From NCBI GenBank assembly GCA_022747635.1, contig JAKTNV010000165.1, forward strand, positions 248,001 through 312,000: 64,000 nucleotides of DNA. The letters run 5' to 3'. Positions 9,632 to 19,971 of the stretch are shown here, piece after piece. Both the position numbers and the translations under genes were made by a program. Numbering within the stretch: position 1 is the stretch's first letter; each line of letters opens with the position of its first letter. The notes under the pieces are model-generated. The model saw only the letters and a program-made list of their open reading frames with translations. It was not told where the DNA came from and did not search any database. Origin of the DNA: Hetaerina americana (Eukaryota > Arthropoda > Insecta > Odonata > Calopterygidae).

Positions 9632-12504
9632 ATGCAGTAAGTGTAGGATTTGTCAACGTCCGCGGGGGCATCCACCAGAAGAAACGGCTTCTACTAAACT
9701 ATATTACAAATGACTCTATTTGTATCCTAGGTCTGGTAGAGACATTCCTTCAGCCAGGACTGCGCATCAACATACCGCAGTTCCAGGAATTCTCCAAACC
9801 AAGGGCAGCGCCTAGGTCAGGGGGAGTATCTCTCCTTGTCCGCAAGGACATTGGGGCCAAGGAACTGCTTATACCACCTGACGTCATGTTAGGAGGCAAC
9901 GAAGCGGTCCTTGTGGAGTGCCGCATTAGTCGCAAGACTATCACCATTTGCGCGCTCTACTCGAGAACTCACGACCCCCTACCGACACCGCTCCTCACCT
10001 ACATTCTTTCCATAGGGAAGCCGTGCATCATCCTCGGAGACTTTAACGCCCGGAGCAAGTCATTTCGCGATGCCGTCACCACGGTCAAGGGTCGCCGGCT
10101 AGACCACTTCATCCTTTCGAACCCAATTATCCGCCTCGATATTCCTTTTCCCACGTTCGTGGGCCGAGGACCCTCCTACCCCGACCAAGCTCTCGTTTCA
10201 CCTAACCTATTTTCCCTCACCGGTGACGTGACCATTGGGGACTGCATCACATCTGACCATCTCCCTTTCTCTTTTTCCTTACAGGGCACACGGGGGCCTG
10301 TAAGGCGTTGCTTCACAGTCACGGACTATAAGAACGCTGACTGGGAAGCATTCAATAAGACGATCGCTAACGCCACTGGGGAAGCCGCCGCCCCGCAGTC
10401 ACCGGACGACGTCGATGCTGCCCTTACACGGCTCACTGACGCGTTCCGGGACGCTACGGCGCGGTTACCCACGAAGCAGATCGATCCGTCCCGCCCGCCC
10501 CTCCCCGAGGATGTCGTCACACTAATTAAAAGAAAACGCTCTCTCTACAGGCAATGGCTCCGCACAGGGGACCCGGATCTGAAGACAGAGTGGAACCGCT
10601 CCAACGCGATCATCCGGAGACGGGTGATAGCTTACAAGGAGCAATCCTGGGCGGTCGCCTGTTCCAAGCTTGATAGCAAGGACGGTGCGAAGTTCTGGCG
10701 TCAGTTCCGAGTCCTCTCAGGAAAACGAGGAGTTAAACCGTACTCGCTTATTAACAAGGATGGCGTCGCTATCGCCGATCCCAAGGACAAGGCGGAGGAG
10801 TTCCGACGAGTTCTGTCCGAGGTGTTTCGCCCGCAGGAGGACCCGGCCTTCGACGAGGGCCACAGAGCAGCTTGCAGACGCCACTTTGACTCCTTGCCTT
10901 ACTCCCTTCTTCCTTTACAGAGAGCGGACCCGGATGACCCCCTGTTAATCCCCATATCGAAGGAGGAAATGGCAACCCACCGGCCCCGGCGACATACCGC
11001 TCCGGGTTCGGACGGTATCACCACTCGCCACATCCAAAATGCCCCTGCCTGCTACTAGGCATTGTTAACTATATTTAACACCCTTCTCACATTAGGTTAC
11101 TACCCCCGGGGATGGAAATCTATGACAATCGTCATGATTCCTAAACCGGGGAAGGACATTAACAGGGCTGAGAACTTCCGCCCCATTTGCCTCACCAGCA
11201 TCATCGGCAGATGGTTCGAAAAGATCATCACCCGGCGCCTCACGGAACACTTCAACGAGAACGGCGTTCTCCCGCCCCATCAATTTGGTTTTCGCCCCCA
11301 CAGGTGCACCACGGACCCCCTATGCCTTCTAACCAACACTGCGGCCGAGGCGATCAACCGTCGCCAATATGTAGCGGCCCTCTTCCTGGACATAGAGAGA
11401 GCTTTCGACCGGGTGTGGCATGACGGCCTCATTGGGAAGCTCTCTCTAACCCCAGGAGTAACCCCCCCATTACTAAGGCTCATCTTCTCTTTTCTCAACA
11501 ATAGGCAGGCCAGGGTGAAAGTCAGTGGACACCTCTCCTCTCCCTTCCCTCTGCTCGCAGGCGTCCCTCAGGGGACCGCCCTCTCTCCACTGCTGTTTAC
11601 CTTGTTCTGTTGGGACATGCCCACAGATAAGAACCATGGCAAGCGAGTCACCCTCGCCCAATACGCCGACGATACGGCGCTATGGTTACAAGCACAGCGG
11701 GTTGAAACGGCCGTGAAACATCTGCAGCGTGCCACTTCGACCCTAGAGGGATGGTTCCGGAGATGGCGCCTGCGGCCGAACCCCCTAAAATCCGTATTCA
11801 TGGTGTTCGCCGGGAGCAACGATACCCGTCAGTCCGGCATATCACCACCCTCCATCTCTCTGTGGAACAGAGCTATCCTCCCTTCCAAATCCGTTACCTA
11901 CCTTGGCGTCCGTATTGACAGACACCTCGCCTTGAAACAACACACAGATACCGTGAGGGCAAGGTGCAGCCGTCGCGCCAACCTTCTGCGTGCCGTCCGG
12001 GCTAACGGTCGCGGAGTATCCGAGGGCTGCGGGGTGCTTTTGTACAAGGCCTTCATCAGGCCTGTACTGGAGTACGCCGCTCTCGCGGTGCTGCCTATGG
12101 GCAAGGGCATTGAACGATATGCGTCCTTTGAGCGCAGAATTCTACGGCGGCTACTCCTCCTCCCTCACTACACCCCCAGCGAATATATCTATGACCGTGC
12201 TGATGTCGAACCCATACTCCACAGGTTGTGCCGCGCCCGATGCAGAACCGCGGCCCGCCTCGCGGATTACAACGTGGAGCTGCTCACCACCATCATGGGC
12301 AACATGGGAGGCCTGCTACGTCGCAAGCCAAGGATAAAGCTACAGTCACCGGCACGGATCATCCACACCACTTTTCCCAGATATTATCCGGAGATCATCT
12401 TGCCAACACATCACGTCCGGACAGAGCTACCGACGCCCTCATGTCTGCTTCCGGACCCTGACCTACCACTCTTTCCCCTTGCCCGCCGAAGATCAAGGAA
12501 GTGA
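9628..12504 (+). pseudogene. Jockey-2 ORF2: endonuclease and reverse transcriptase, one stop
   Basis: A frame of about 958 codons is open apart from a single in-frame TAG at 11056-11058, between endonuclease and RT. The start ATG at 9628 is set by the ATGA overlap with ORF1. Endonuclease motifs are VGFVNVRGG, GDFNARSKSF and SDHLPFSF. RT has NFRPICLTSIIGRWFEKII, motif A LFLDIERAFDRVWHDGL, motif B AGVPQGTALSPLLF and motif C QYADDTALW (YADD at 11662-11673). All core catalytic residues are visible. It is GC-rich (more than Jockey-1) and differs from it throughout, so the pair are different Jockey families. One stop only suggests a fairly recent arrival. Confidence 0.92.
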
Positions 12505-12942
12505 TCCGAACGAAACAAGTGAAGTGAACCTAACCTGTGAGATCCCAGTGAACTTTCCAGTGTGCTCACAAAAAACATTGTTGTTTCCATATTTTTGTTA
12601 ATTTATTCCATATTCTATTGATGTTTGTTTCTGTTATCCTTCTACCATCTGTCTTCGATCTCTCTTCTCCGGTGGTCTGGCGGAGGTTTTACGGGTTTCC
12701 CTCCGCCCTTGGGCGAATGCCGGGCCGATACCGCTCCCGTAGAAAAGATAGAAAGGATTTCCGCAAACGCTACCCTCTTTGTGGCCTGTCCTTATTTATT
12801 TTTTCCACCCCGAAGAGGATCATGATCCTATAACGGGGTTTCCGTGTTGTTTTTGTTATGTTTATATATTGTTTATATTCTTTACAATCTGTACTCTGTA
12901 ATACGGAAATAAAAACCTTTAAAACTGAAACTGAACATGCTC
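12505..12942 (+). other. Jockey-2 3' untranslated region
   Basis: No open frame of note. An AATAAA lies near 12908, about 35 bases before the shared 93-bp tail, the same arrangement as in Jockey-1. Confidence 0.6.
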
Positions 12943-13035
12943 TGCACTTCAACCCTGAAGACGATGGCAGAGTCAGCCATCGAAACGTCGGTACTCCGAA
13001 ACCTGACCCGGTTGGAAACCCGAGAAAAATTCCTG
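12943..13035 (+). repeat. 93-bp inverted end, right
   Basis: The reverse complement of 3548-3640 without visible differences. It is the 3' tail of Jockey-2 and directly touches the right target duplication, without the extra 36 bases found on the left. Confidence 0.95.
12955..12990 (+). ncRNA. Hammerhead-like fold in the Jockey-2 tail
   Basis: The layout is the same as in the left tail: CTGAAGA (12955-12961), an extra C, stem GATGGC/GCCATC around AGAGTCA, then GAAAC and GTC. The compact core suggests a small hammerhead variant or its relic; activity is not shown. Confidence 0.4.
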
Positions 13036-13620
13036 GGTGTAAGACAGGGTTGCCCATTATCACTGTTACTGATCAACCTATATGCCGAGGAAATGATGAA
13101 AGAGGCATGGGAAGAACTGGAGGTATGAATGAAGGTGGTTGGGGAATTTGTAAAATAAGTTAGGTTTGCTGATGACCAAGCTTTAGTTTGTCAGTTAGCC
13201 AAGGGGTTGCAAGCATTGCTTAGTGAATTGGAAATTCAGTGAGACAGAATGGGATGAAAACCAATATTAATAAAACATAGGTTATGCGATTATCTAGAAA
13301 AAAACATTCTAAGCTAAACATTAAAATAGGAGGGCAAAAACCAGAGCAGATAGAAAGTTTACATACCTCGGTAGTTTTTTGGACCAACACGTTCAAAGTA
13401 GTAGGGACGTAAGAAGAAGAATTGCGCAAGGCCAAGAGGCTTTCACAAGGAGGAGGGAGTTGATGACAGGGACGTTGAGTAAGGATGTTAAAAAAAGACT
13501 CGTAAAAACACTGATATGGAGCGTAGCTACGTACGGTGCGGAAATGTGGTCATTGAAGCAGGAGGATATTAGATTGGAGGTTTTTGACATGTGGGTGTGG
13601 AGAAAATGGAGAAGGTGAAA
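13036..13620 (+). pseudogene. RTE-1 reverse transcriptase, C-terminal half
   Basis: This continues the RT cut at 3511. It starts with the right target duplication, then GCPLSLLLINLYAEEMM (motif B region) and, after a frameshift, RFADDQALVCQ (motif C, ADD at about 13168-13176). The C-terminal block RRRIAQGQEAFTRRREL and LVKTLIWSVATYGAEMWSL ends in MWVWRKWRR. Stops and shifts lie between the blocks. A near copy of the downstream part occurs at 43738-44430. Confidence 0.87.
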
Positions 13621-13836
13621 TGGACCGAGAAGAAAACCAATGAGAAAGTACTTGGTATAATGGGTGAAGAGAAGGGTTGGTTGGGAGAAATCCTATTGAG
13701 GCAGTAAAAATGAATGAAGGGCATATTGACCGACAAAGGGACTGTTCAAGATGGTAATAGAGGGGAGAATGTGAGGCAAGCAAGAAAAGGGAAGGAAAAG
13801 GATAGGGATGTTTCATTTAAGGATTCAAGATCCTTC
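13621..13836 (+). other. RTE-1 3' end
   Basis: The purine-rich continuation after the last recognisable RT-like codons ends where block A begins, near CTAGATTATTATTAC. The homologous stretch at 44180-44430 continues further in another sequence, so block A truncates the RTE here. Confidence 0.5.
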
Positions 13837-14869
13837 TAGATTATTATTACTAGGAGTTAATTTCATTATTTCCTTGAAAATTGTATCTTAGCACAACAGT
13901 CTGATTTACCTAATTTCTCTTAAATTTTTAGTAGTTCTAAGGTTAATTTGTTTATAAAGACATGGCCTAATTCGGCTTCCAACAATAATTTCAATGCCCA
14001 TATTTTCATGAAGGATTTCTAGTCTTTGAGCTATTTTCAGTATCATCATGATTACTGATTTGCCCTGTAAAATTACACCTACATATGTTTTATATGATTA
14101 TTATGCTTTTTGTGTGCAAAAATATCAAAATCTAGAATATGCAAAGGTACGATTCAGAGCCACTCAAAGACAGGCTAAGCAGGCAGGTTTCATATGAATC
14201 ATTTACGTTCAAATACTAACAAAACTCAGCATATTGTATGCAGTTATAGTATATAAAAATGTACTGATGTTGAAAATTCTAAAATACTAGGAATTAATAT
14301 AGATAGGAAACTAACCAGGGAGACTCAAATCAGTCAGATCTGTAATGAACTGATTAAAGCTCAACTTTCCCATTTCAAATGAGTATCGTTTAACACTTGA
14401 CCACGTCTTCTTTCCATGTCATTTGAATTACAGTGATGAGTTATGGGGTCATTTCCCAAAACATGTCATACGAATCTTGCTACTCCCCAAGAGAGATTTT
14501 TCCTCCCTTGCTAATACACCACAACGTGATTTCTGCAGACCATTTTTAATTAGCTGTGGAGTCATGATTGTACACCATGAGGGGTAGAGCAATTCTAAAT
14601 AATACTATTTATTGTGGAATTTGATCAACTTACAGCGCATTTCATATTGTGGACATTCAAATGTAAAACTGTATCTTTTTTTACACTGTTTTTGTGACAC
14701 TGCTTGTTTATTGAGAGATGAGTAAGGTGGAAATGAAATCCTTTGAGTATGGTGCATTCATCAAAATAAATCCAAGAACGCCACATTAAAACTGCTAATT
14801 CTTCAAGGAAATTTGACAGAAATCATGATGGGTGCCATTTTATTATGTTTGCACATTTTGGTCTACTAA

Positions 14870-15850
14870 ATTCTCCATAATCAAAGGACAATTGATGCAT
14901 GATCGTTTATCATACTTAATGAGAATTTAACAGTTTAAATGAGCGTGCCATTATATTGGTGATGTTAAAAATTTTTTAATTATTGTACACTAACACTCAA
15001 ATTCAAGGAGACTTCTTATTGTCTTACATTGCTCCAATATTTAATTAAATTTTGTTTCCATTGATTCTGAATTTGTATAAAAATAAAGCCCGTCTAAATG
15101 CATAGTGTACTCAATCAAACTGCATATAATCAGCCATTATCGGTTTGCTGTGAAAGTGAGTACATTAAATGCATTTGAAATATAAAGGTCACACTTGTAT
15201 CCTTAAAAAATGGCATTTTCAAGAATAAAAGCAATGCCAATCGAACAGAATGTAGAAGAAGAAATGATTTCAGGTCACAATCACCATAATTAAAAAGGAG
15301 TATTTCACAACAGCAAGGGATATGTGGCGTTAATAGGATTATTTGCGAATTGATTCAGCATATTAAATAAAATGGTCCCTCACTACAGAACACAATAAAA
15401 ATCTAATTTTGCGTTAACTACATAAATATCGAATATTCCTATTTATAACCATTGTATTTAAACAATCCATTTTGAATGATTTTGACTCAATGTATCGTTT
15501 GATCATTGCGCATGTGGAATAATACTATTTTCTAAACATTATTGACGATGTTTATAGCTCTCGTTTGACACTTGACTCCCGTTCAATTCTACCAAAAACT
15601 TAGATCTTAACTACTTCAAAAAGGAACATTTACAAATATATTTTCTGCAGAGATTGATACTACAGTCAATTGAAGCAAAGCCCAAAGCAATTAAAACATG
15701 ACTATCTCAGCAGCAAGTGTTATTGTTGTGTATGTAATTAGTTGTTCTCCAAATTTAAAAGGCATATATCTCACAAATGATCTCACCCGTCCATTCTTAC
15801 CAAAATACATTCACTAAGATTAGCAACCTGAAGCAGTATATCCTTGTTTA
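14870..15850. repeat. Repeat U, copy 1 (unclassified)
   Basis: An AT-rich non-coding repeat of about 950 bases with four copies in the window: 14870-15850 and 46620-47600 (near-identical), and 41830-42770 and 63110-64000 (near-identical to each other, clearly diverged from the first pair). Shared stretches include TTCAAGGAGACTTCT and AATTAAAAAGGAGT. I see no coding potential, terminal repeats or RNA promoter. Confidence 0.7.
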
Positions 15851-15992
15851 CGCAAATGAGAAGCCATACCGTTAAGAATTTGCTCCATGTCATTCAGTTG
15901 GAAAGGAAAGCCTATGGTCTGTGAGTGTGTAAAGATTGCTGTTTCTGAAGTACACAATAATGTTTGTTTTGATTCGTTAATTTGGTGGCGCT

Positions 15993-16006
15993 GTTGCCGT
16001 AGCAAC
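15993..16006. promoter_or_regulatory. X-box-like palindrome (RFX-type)
   Basis: GTTGCCGTAGCAAC fits the RFX X-box pattern of GTTGCC and GGCAAC half-sites. The other block A copy has GTTGCCGTGGCAAC at 47737-47750. It lies in transposon-rich DNA, so function is doubtful. Confidence 0.3.
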
Positions 16007-16506
16007 AGTAACAAACAAGTGAAGAATGAAATGTTTCGAATTAGATTGAGAATAAGATCTAATTTTAAAGAGAAATAAAGTATGCTCTATGGATACTATA
16101 TTTTCGTTTATTAGGTATAAAGATCAAATACTGAAAAGGAAAATCAAATTATTGGACAAGTGCGGAGACATACAAACGTTTGACTTTCCTTTCTCCACAA
16201 ATATATAATGGCAATTGAAGATGTTTTTCTTTCTTGCAAGCAAGAAAGTCGTACCGTGATGTATCCTGGCTTCGTGTTGGTAATATAATAAATAAATGAA
16301 TGGATAAATTTACCATACATGTGAAGGAGTGTATAAAATACATAAAATATGTAATTATATTTAAGAATGCGAACCATTGCCTATTAGTGTACACGCCTGG
16401 GCTATCTTTCCAGCAATGGAAGTTAATATCTTGTAGTTTCATTGTGGTTCTTTTTCTTCTAAGTTTCCAAATTTCCGCGTGCTTTGATGGCACTTAAGGT
16501 GCTGAA

Positions 16507-16548
16507 GCATCGATGTGTCTGACGACCCATCGTCAGCAACATCGATGC
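16507..16548. repeat. Hairpin upstream of the PLE RT fragment, copy 1
   Basis: Arms 16507-16525 and 16530-16548 around the loop CCCA. The left arm has a small change relative to copy 2, where both 19-base arms pair perfectly. Confidence 0.8.
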
Positions 16549-16556
16549 ACGAACCC

Positions 16557-16959
16557 ACAAGCTAGCGAAATAATTTGCACATACTCTTCAACTCTTCGCC
16601 AGAAAAACTGACTTTTTTTTCTAAGACTACCATGGATTTCATTCCCATTATTCGGAATGCTGAAGTCCAAATAGTCAACATGCTGGTGACCTTTGATGTA
16701 ATCTCTTTGTTCATAAATACGCCCATTGATGACTCCATGCTACTCATCAAAAACCTCACCTCACAGGGATTAGCTAAGGATTAACCTGGACCTCGCAAAT
16801 TCTGTCTCAGGAACTCATACTTCCTTTGGAATGATAAGCACATTGAACATAATGAAAGTGCAGCCATGGGATCACCCCTCTCTTCCGTACTAACCAACAT
16901 TTTCATTGAGATCTCTCAGCTGAAGGAAATGGTCTTACCCAAAGAAACGAACCCGTAGT
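16557..16959 (+). pseudogene. PLE reverse transcriptase fragment, copy 1
   Basis: The translated stretch has the order found in PLE RTs: an upstream block TTMDFIPIIRNAEV, motif A TFDVISLFINTPIDDSML, then CLRNSYFLWNDKHIEHNES and motif B AAMGSPLSSVLTNIFIE. PLE RTs are related to telomerase RT, and AMGSPLSP is characteristic. An in-frame TAA follows GLAKD at about 16783, and TAG ends the fragment before motif C (YxDD). Only about 130 codons remain, so it cannot be active. The near-identical copy at 48300-48703 shares the same stop, so the copies were duplicated after inactivation. Confidence 0.85.
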
Positions 16960-17224
16960 AATAGTGGTTCTTTTTACACCACTTTTTAAAACTTTTAAAA
17001 CCTCAATCCAATTTTGATAAATACATCAATGTATAAAAAAACATATGAATAGTTAAAAACAAAATTATTTAAAAATAAAGAAACGTAAACTCAAGTTGTC
17101 CGTTGAGGGCAGTTTCCTTTAAAAACTCGGAAACCTTACTTAAAAAGTTGGGGACCTCCCTAAACTATTGCTTAAATTACCTCTTATTTTAGAAAAGGTA
17201 TCTGGCCTTATATAACTTATTTCT
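16960..17224. other. Unassigned AT-rich spacer in block A
   Basis: Between the PLE RT fragment and the antisense LINE fragment. No gene is visible. It is also present in copy 2 at about 48704-48990. Confidence 0.4.
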
Positions 17225-17773
17225 GAGTCAAAATTAGGTGCAAGTTACAAACATTGCAGCAAGGTTGCACTTTTGTCTCCATGAAGAGTGTGTGAGGGCT
17301 ACGTGCCCTATTCTCATGCACGTGATCCTGACCTCTTCCTTCTGAATGTTCCAGATGGAAGAGGGCACTGTCAAAACAACCAAATTTATGGCCTTAAGTT
17401 CCTTGTTTTGCAAGAATCACCAAGCTTCCTTCCACTGGTTCAGAACCAAATTCAGCAAGGCAGCCCCGACATCCAGCACAGGAAGCAATGCTGAGTCGGT
17501 TTTGAGTTTGACCAGGGCTTCCTTTGCTGCTTTGCCAGCTTTTTAAATGCCTGGTATTCCCACATGACCAGCAGTCCATATAGAGGATACCTACTTCCCC
17601 TTTATCTGAAGGGACCACAGGGTATAATAGATCTCCTGAGCCATCAAGTCATTGATGACAAAACTGATATGGATTATAGGGAAATCAATGAGTGCGAACA
17701 GATGAGAGAAGAGCCATTACATTCTCTTATGTCTTTTAGGGAACATTTGATAGCTGACAGTTTGGCTGTGAAC
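17225..17773 (-). pseudogene. Antisense LINE fragment: RNase H and C-terminal domain, copy 1
   Basis: Read on the minus strand, the pieces are FTAKLSAIK (RNase H region with the acidic residue lost), WTAGHVGIPG and then, after frameshifts, VRITCMRIGHVALTHSS. This is the RNase H followed by the zinc-binding tail found in I-superfamily LINEs. The gene is broken by several stops and shifts. The catalytic motif SHSLSSL suggests a Ser-Leu block, also seen in copy 2. It is cut at 17773, where LINE J copy 1 begins. Confidence 0.7.
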
Positions 17774-17988
17774 CCCTCAATCATCTCTTAACACTCCCCC
17801 AACCTCCGATCAACACCCTCCGCCACCCTCTGGAGAACACTCTCCCTCAATCAATGACCAATCATCAACTGCAAATATAAGAACTGCTCTATTGAGCATA
17901 ATTACGAAACCTCAGTCTCCTACTGACAGTAAAACCCTTATTAGCATCATCACCAATGACCTTATACCAGCCCTTCTTCAACTTGTAA

Positions 17989-18950
17989 ATGGTGCCTTAT
18001 TCACAAATATACAACCACTTCTTTAAAGTTTTACAATGGAACATAAATGGCATAAAAAACAAAAAAAAAGAGCTAAACCTCCTAATAACCAATCATTATC
18101 CAGACATCATCCTTCTTCAAGAAACCAAAAATAATAATAGTCAAACATTTAACTGTCCAACTTACTCTATAATCAGAAGAGATAGAGCCAAAGATCCTGG
18201 TTGTGGGTTCATGGTCCTATTTAAAACTAACCTACTCTTCACATAACTTCAACCCCCACCCACCCAAAAACTGGAACTCGCTGGAATAGCATTAAAAGGA
18301 GTTACTGGGACCCTTAACATTTTGTCAGCCTACTTTCTACCTTCATCCTCAAAGTCAGACATCCCTGGCTTATCAGCACTGTCATCCCTACTGCACCCAA
18401 AGCTCATAAAAGTGGTGACTTAAACGCCAAATATTCTGCCTGGGGTTGAAAAACCACTACAACATGAAGGCGAGCCCTTCATAAGCTCCTATTTACCAAA
18501 AATATCGCAATTCACTCACCGCCTTTCCCTACCCTCTTCCATCATCACCCCCACTCCTCCAATATCCTGGATGTAGTTCTATTATCCGCAGATATCGCAT
18601 TCCAAATCCTTAACCTAGATAACTCAGCCTCGGACCACTGCCCCATATTTTACTGCATTCCTACCCACCTTCATACAACCAGAACCAACTAGAAGAGTTA
18701 ACTGGAAACTATTTAAAGAAAACTGCTTGGCCATTAACCTTGTCCCATGTCCTGCTAGCACTCCAGACAGCATAGAGAAAGCGGCTCAAGATTTTACAAG
18801 CACCTTAACCAAAATCATTCTTCGCTCTTGCTACCCTCCTTCTCCGGCCTCCATCCCTGGTCCCAAACTACCTCCAGATATTTTGCACTTGATTTCACTT
18901 AGAAACAAGGCCAGAGCCCTGATGGCAACGCACTCATCTCCGCCAAGATA
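17989..18950 (+). pseudogene. LINE J copy 1 ORF2 endonuclease and linker
   Basis: The EEP endonuclease begins VLQWNINGIKNKKKELN and DIILLQETK, the Glu motif of the fold. The following sequence in several frames covers the rest of the domain, including the stretch around SDHCPI. From 18727 an open frame (MAINLVPCPASTPDS...) corresponds to the helical linker before RT, with LPPDILHLISLRNKARAL. There are numerous frameshifts and stops. This is the most complete endonuclease among the three LINE J copies, because copy 2 lacks most of it and copy 3 all of it. Confidence 0.78.
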
Positions 18951-19087
18951 AAATCGGCTTCTGTGCACTTTGAAACCTTGTAACATCGAAAACTAGAACA
19001 CATTGGGAAAAAACTTGGCAAGAGAAAATAATTTAATTAAGAAAAATAATTAATTTTATTAATAATTAATAATTTTAATTTAGAAAA

Positions 19088-19594
19088 AAGTGGGGTCTAC
19101 AGGTTACACTGTGACGAGTGCTCTGCCATATACATTGGCCAAACAGGGCGTAAATTCAAGGAAAGGATCAAGGAACATGAAGCGTGTTTACGCAAAAAGA
19201 ACCCCGCCTCCTTGTTCGCGAAACACCTCCTTGAACAGGAACATCAGAGTGATTTTAGACCTAAAATTTTACATTTGGAAAATAAGGGACTCAAGCTCGA
19301 CTGTTTAGAGAAATTTGAAATATTAAGAAATGTGTCCGGGTCAAATATTCTCCTTAACGATGTTATAGACTCTTCCCATTCCCCCCTCCTTAACTTAGGT
19401 AAGTACCTTGGTGCTTTACCACCTGTGGTGCCTCCCCTCCCCTCTCCGTCAACCGCCGTACCTTCCCAAGTTGGACACTCATCTCCACACCCTAACCCTT
19501 TCTCCCTCTCATCCCAATCACCTCCTAACGATTTTTTCAAACCTCCCTCACCCCCTCCAGCCCCCCCCCTCTCACAGTTTGAAAAATGTATTTA
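19088..19594 (+). pseudogene. PLE GIY-YIG endonuclease domain
   Basis: The frame reads GVYRLHCDECSAIYIGQTGR, then KFKERIKEHEACL and FAKHLLEQEH. GVY and YIG are the two motifs of the GIY-YIG nuclease fold, and the Cys pair CDEC, the Arg in QTGR and His/Glu further on are those kept in PLEs. The domain cuts target DNA for insertion. The frame stays open from GVY to a Pro- and Ser-rich C-terminus ending at about 19594 without lesions, but RT is missing because of 5' truncation. A different PLE with the same domain lies on the minus strand at 54640-54950. Confidence 0.88.
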
Positions 19595-19615
19595 AACCTA
19601 GACTGGGAATATTCT

Positions 19616-19656
19616 GTACCTGATGATCTCGATCTTCGACGAAACCCGGGTCGTAC
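19616..19656 (+). ncRNA. Hammerhead ribozyme motif in the PLE tail
   Basis: Order: stem I GTAC (19616-19619), CTGATGA (19620-19626), stem II TCGA/TCGA, GAAA (19641-19644), minimal stem III with loop CCGG, then GTC and stem I GTAC (19653-19656). This is a type I hammerhead with tiny stem III, as known in PLE terminal repeats. Stem II has an unpaired TC at its base, so activity may be reduced. Confidence 0.65.
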
Positions 19657-19690
19657 AATAAAGCTCTTCTGTGGGATAACATAGGAATTG

Positions 19691-19971
19691 AAGAGAAAAT
19701 AAGTTCACTCTCACATAAGGACAATTCGGTATGGACCCTAGCCCACTGTCCGCAAAGGAAAAAGGTACCCACCCCGCCAATACCACATAATGGGAGAGCA
19801 CTATACGATTACTGCGACAAAGCAAATACCTCTGCCGACTCCCTCGATTGCATTTTAAAAAACCATAATACATCATCGTTGGATTCAGAAGCATTGAACA
19901 GCGTCTCTTGCCTGTCACTTTGCCCATTCCACATATTCTCGGAAATTACTCCTCAAGATCTTTACTCCATT
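19691..19971 (+). pseudogene. LINE J copy 1, continuation to the LTR junction
   Basis: It resumes with AAGAGAAAATAAGTTCACTC, shared with copies 2 and 3, and covers the ORF2 linker just before RT (SLCPFHIFSEITPQDLYS). It breaks at 19971, where the other copies continue with the RT start, so the RT part is lost or displaced by the LTR element. Confidence 0.8.

Larger units (their letters stand above)
3512..13035. mobile_element. Composite insertion: two Jockey elements head to head, inverted ends
   Basis: The 9,524-bp insertion sits in the RTE-1 RT with one 13-bp target duplication. Both ends carry the same 93-bp sequence in inverted orientation (3548-3640 and 12943-13035); 36 extra bases lie outside the left copy. 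Inside, Jockey-1 runs leftward and Jockey-2 rightward, so their 3' ends are at the outside and their 5' ends meet at a 67-bp inverted repeat with TATA and CCAAT boxes. The coding parts of the two are clearly different families. Because one target duplication surrounds the pair, they look like a single event or unit, not two nested insertions. The mechanism is my inference: either two RNAs with the same tail primed from both sides of one break, or a mobile composite. Confidence 0.75.
858..13836 (+). mobile_element. RTE-1 non-LTR retrotransposon, split by a 9.5-kb insertion
   Basis: The parts in order are a 5' leader (858-1558), an endonuclease domain (1559-2549), the N-terminal half of RT (about 2560-3511) and, after the insertion, the remaining RT and C-terminus (13036-about 13620) with a 3' tail to about 13836. 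The two halves join exactly at a 13-bp duplicated target inside the RT motif GVRQGC, so it was one element before the insertion. The order endonuclease-RT without RNase H, the start GTWNVRTM and the C-terminal block around LVKTLIWSVATYGAE fit the RTE clade. Frameshifts and stops make it inactive. Related fragments lie at 43738-44430 and 52455-52830. Confidence 0.85.
13837..17773. repeat. Block A, copy 1 (duplicated 3.9-kb segment)
   Basis: It matches 45577-49310 in the same order and orientation, with a difference every few dozen bases. Contents are AT-rich non-coding DNA, repeat U (14870-15850), a conserved hairpin, a PLE RT fragment and an antisense RNase H fragment. Copy 2 lacks about 265 bases equivalent to 17222-17487. 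Left flanks differ: copy 1 follows RTE-1, copy 2 follows another context. The stretch 13837-14870 holds no gene I can recognise. Confidence 0.85.
19032..19690 (+). mobile_element. 5'-truncated Penelope-like element
   Basis: A 659-bp insertion in LINE J copy 1 with a 12-bp target duplication. It holds only the C-terminal GIY-YIG endonuclease and a tail with a hammerhead-like motif, the typical 3' part of a PLE after 5' truncation. An AT-rich stretch (19032-19086) lies at its 5' side. Confidence 0.85.
19020..19702. repeat. 12-bp target duplication around the PLE insertion
   Basis: AAGAGAAAATAA occurs at 19020-19031 and 19691-19702. Removing 19032-19702 restores the LINE J sequence seen in the other two copies (37665 and 59385 regions). 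Confidence 0.85.
17774..19971 (+). mobile_element. LINE J copy 1 (Jockey-like), interrupted by a PLE
   Basis: A fragment of a Jockey-like LINE with three copies in the window (others 36700-39500 and 58253-60650). This copy starts in the C-terminal part of ORF1, covers the ORF2 endonuclease and linker, and stops at 19971 at an LTR start, just before the RT core. A PLE fragment (19032-19690) splits it with a 12-bp target duplication. Confidence 0.85.

Noticed and set aside
15820..16014. 64-codon minus-strand frame conserved in both block A copies
   Set aside because: The copies differ by about seven residues with few silent changes, so no sign of protein selection.
16144..16493. 114-codon hydrophobic minus-strand frame in block A
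   Set aside because: It is broken in the 48 kb copy and reads through AT-rich repeat; the hydrophobic stretch comes from base composition.
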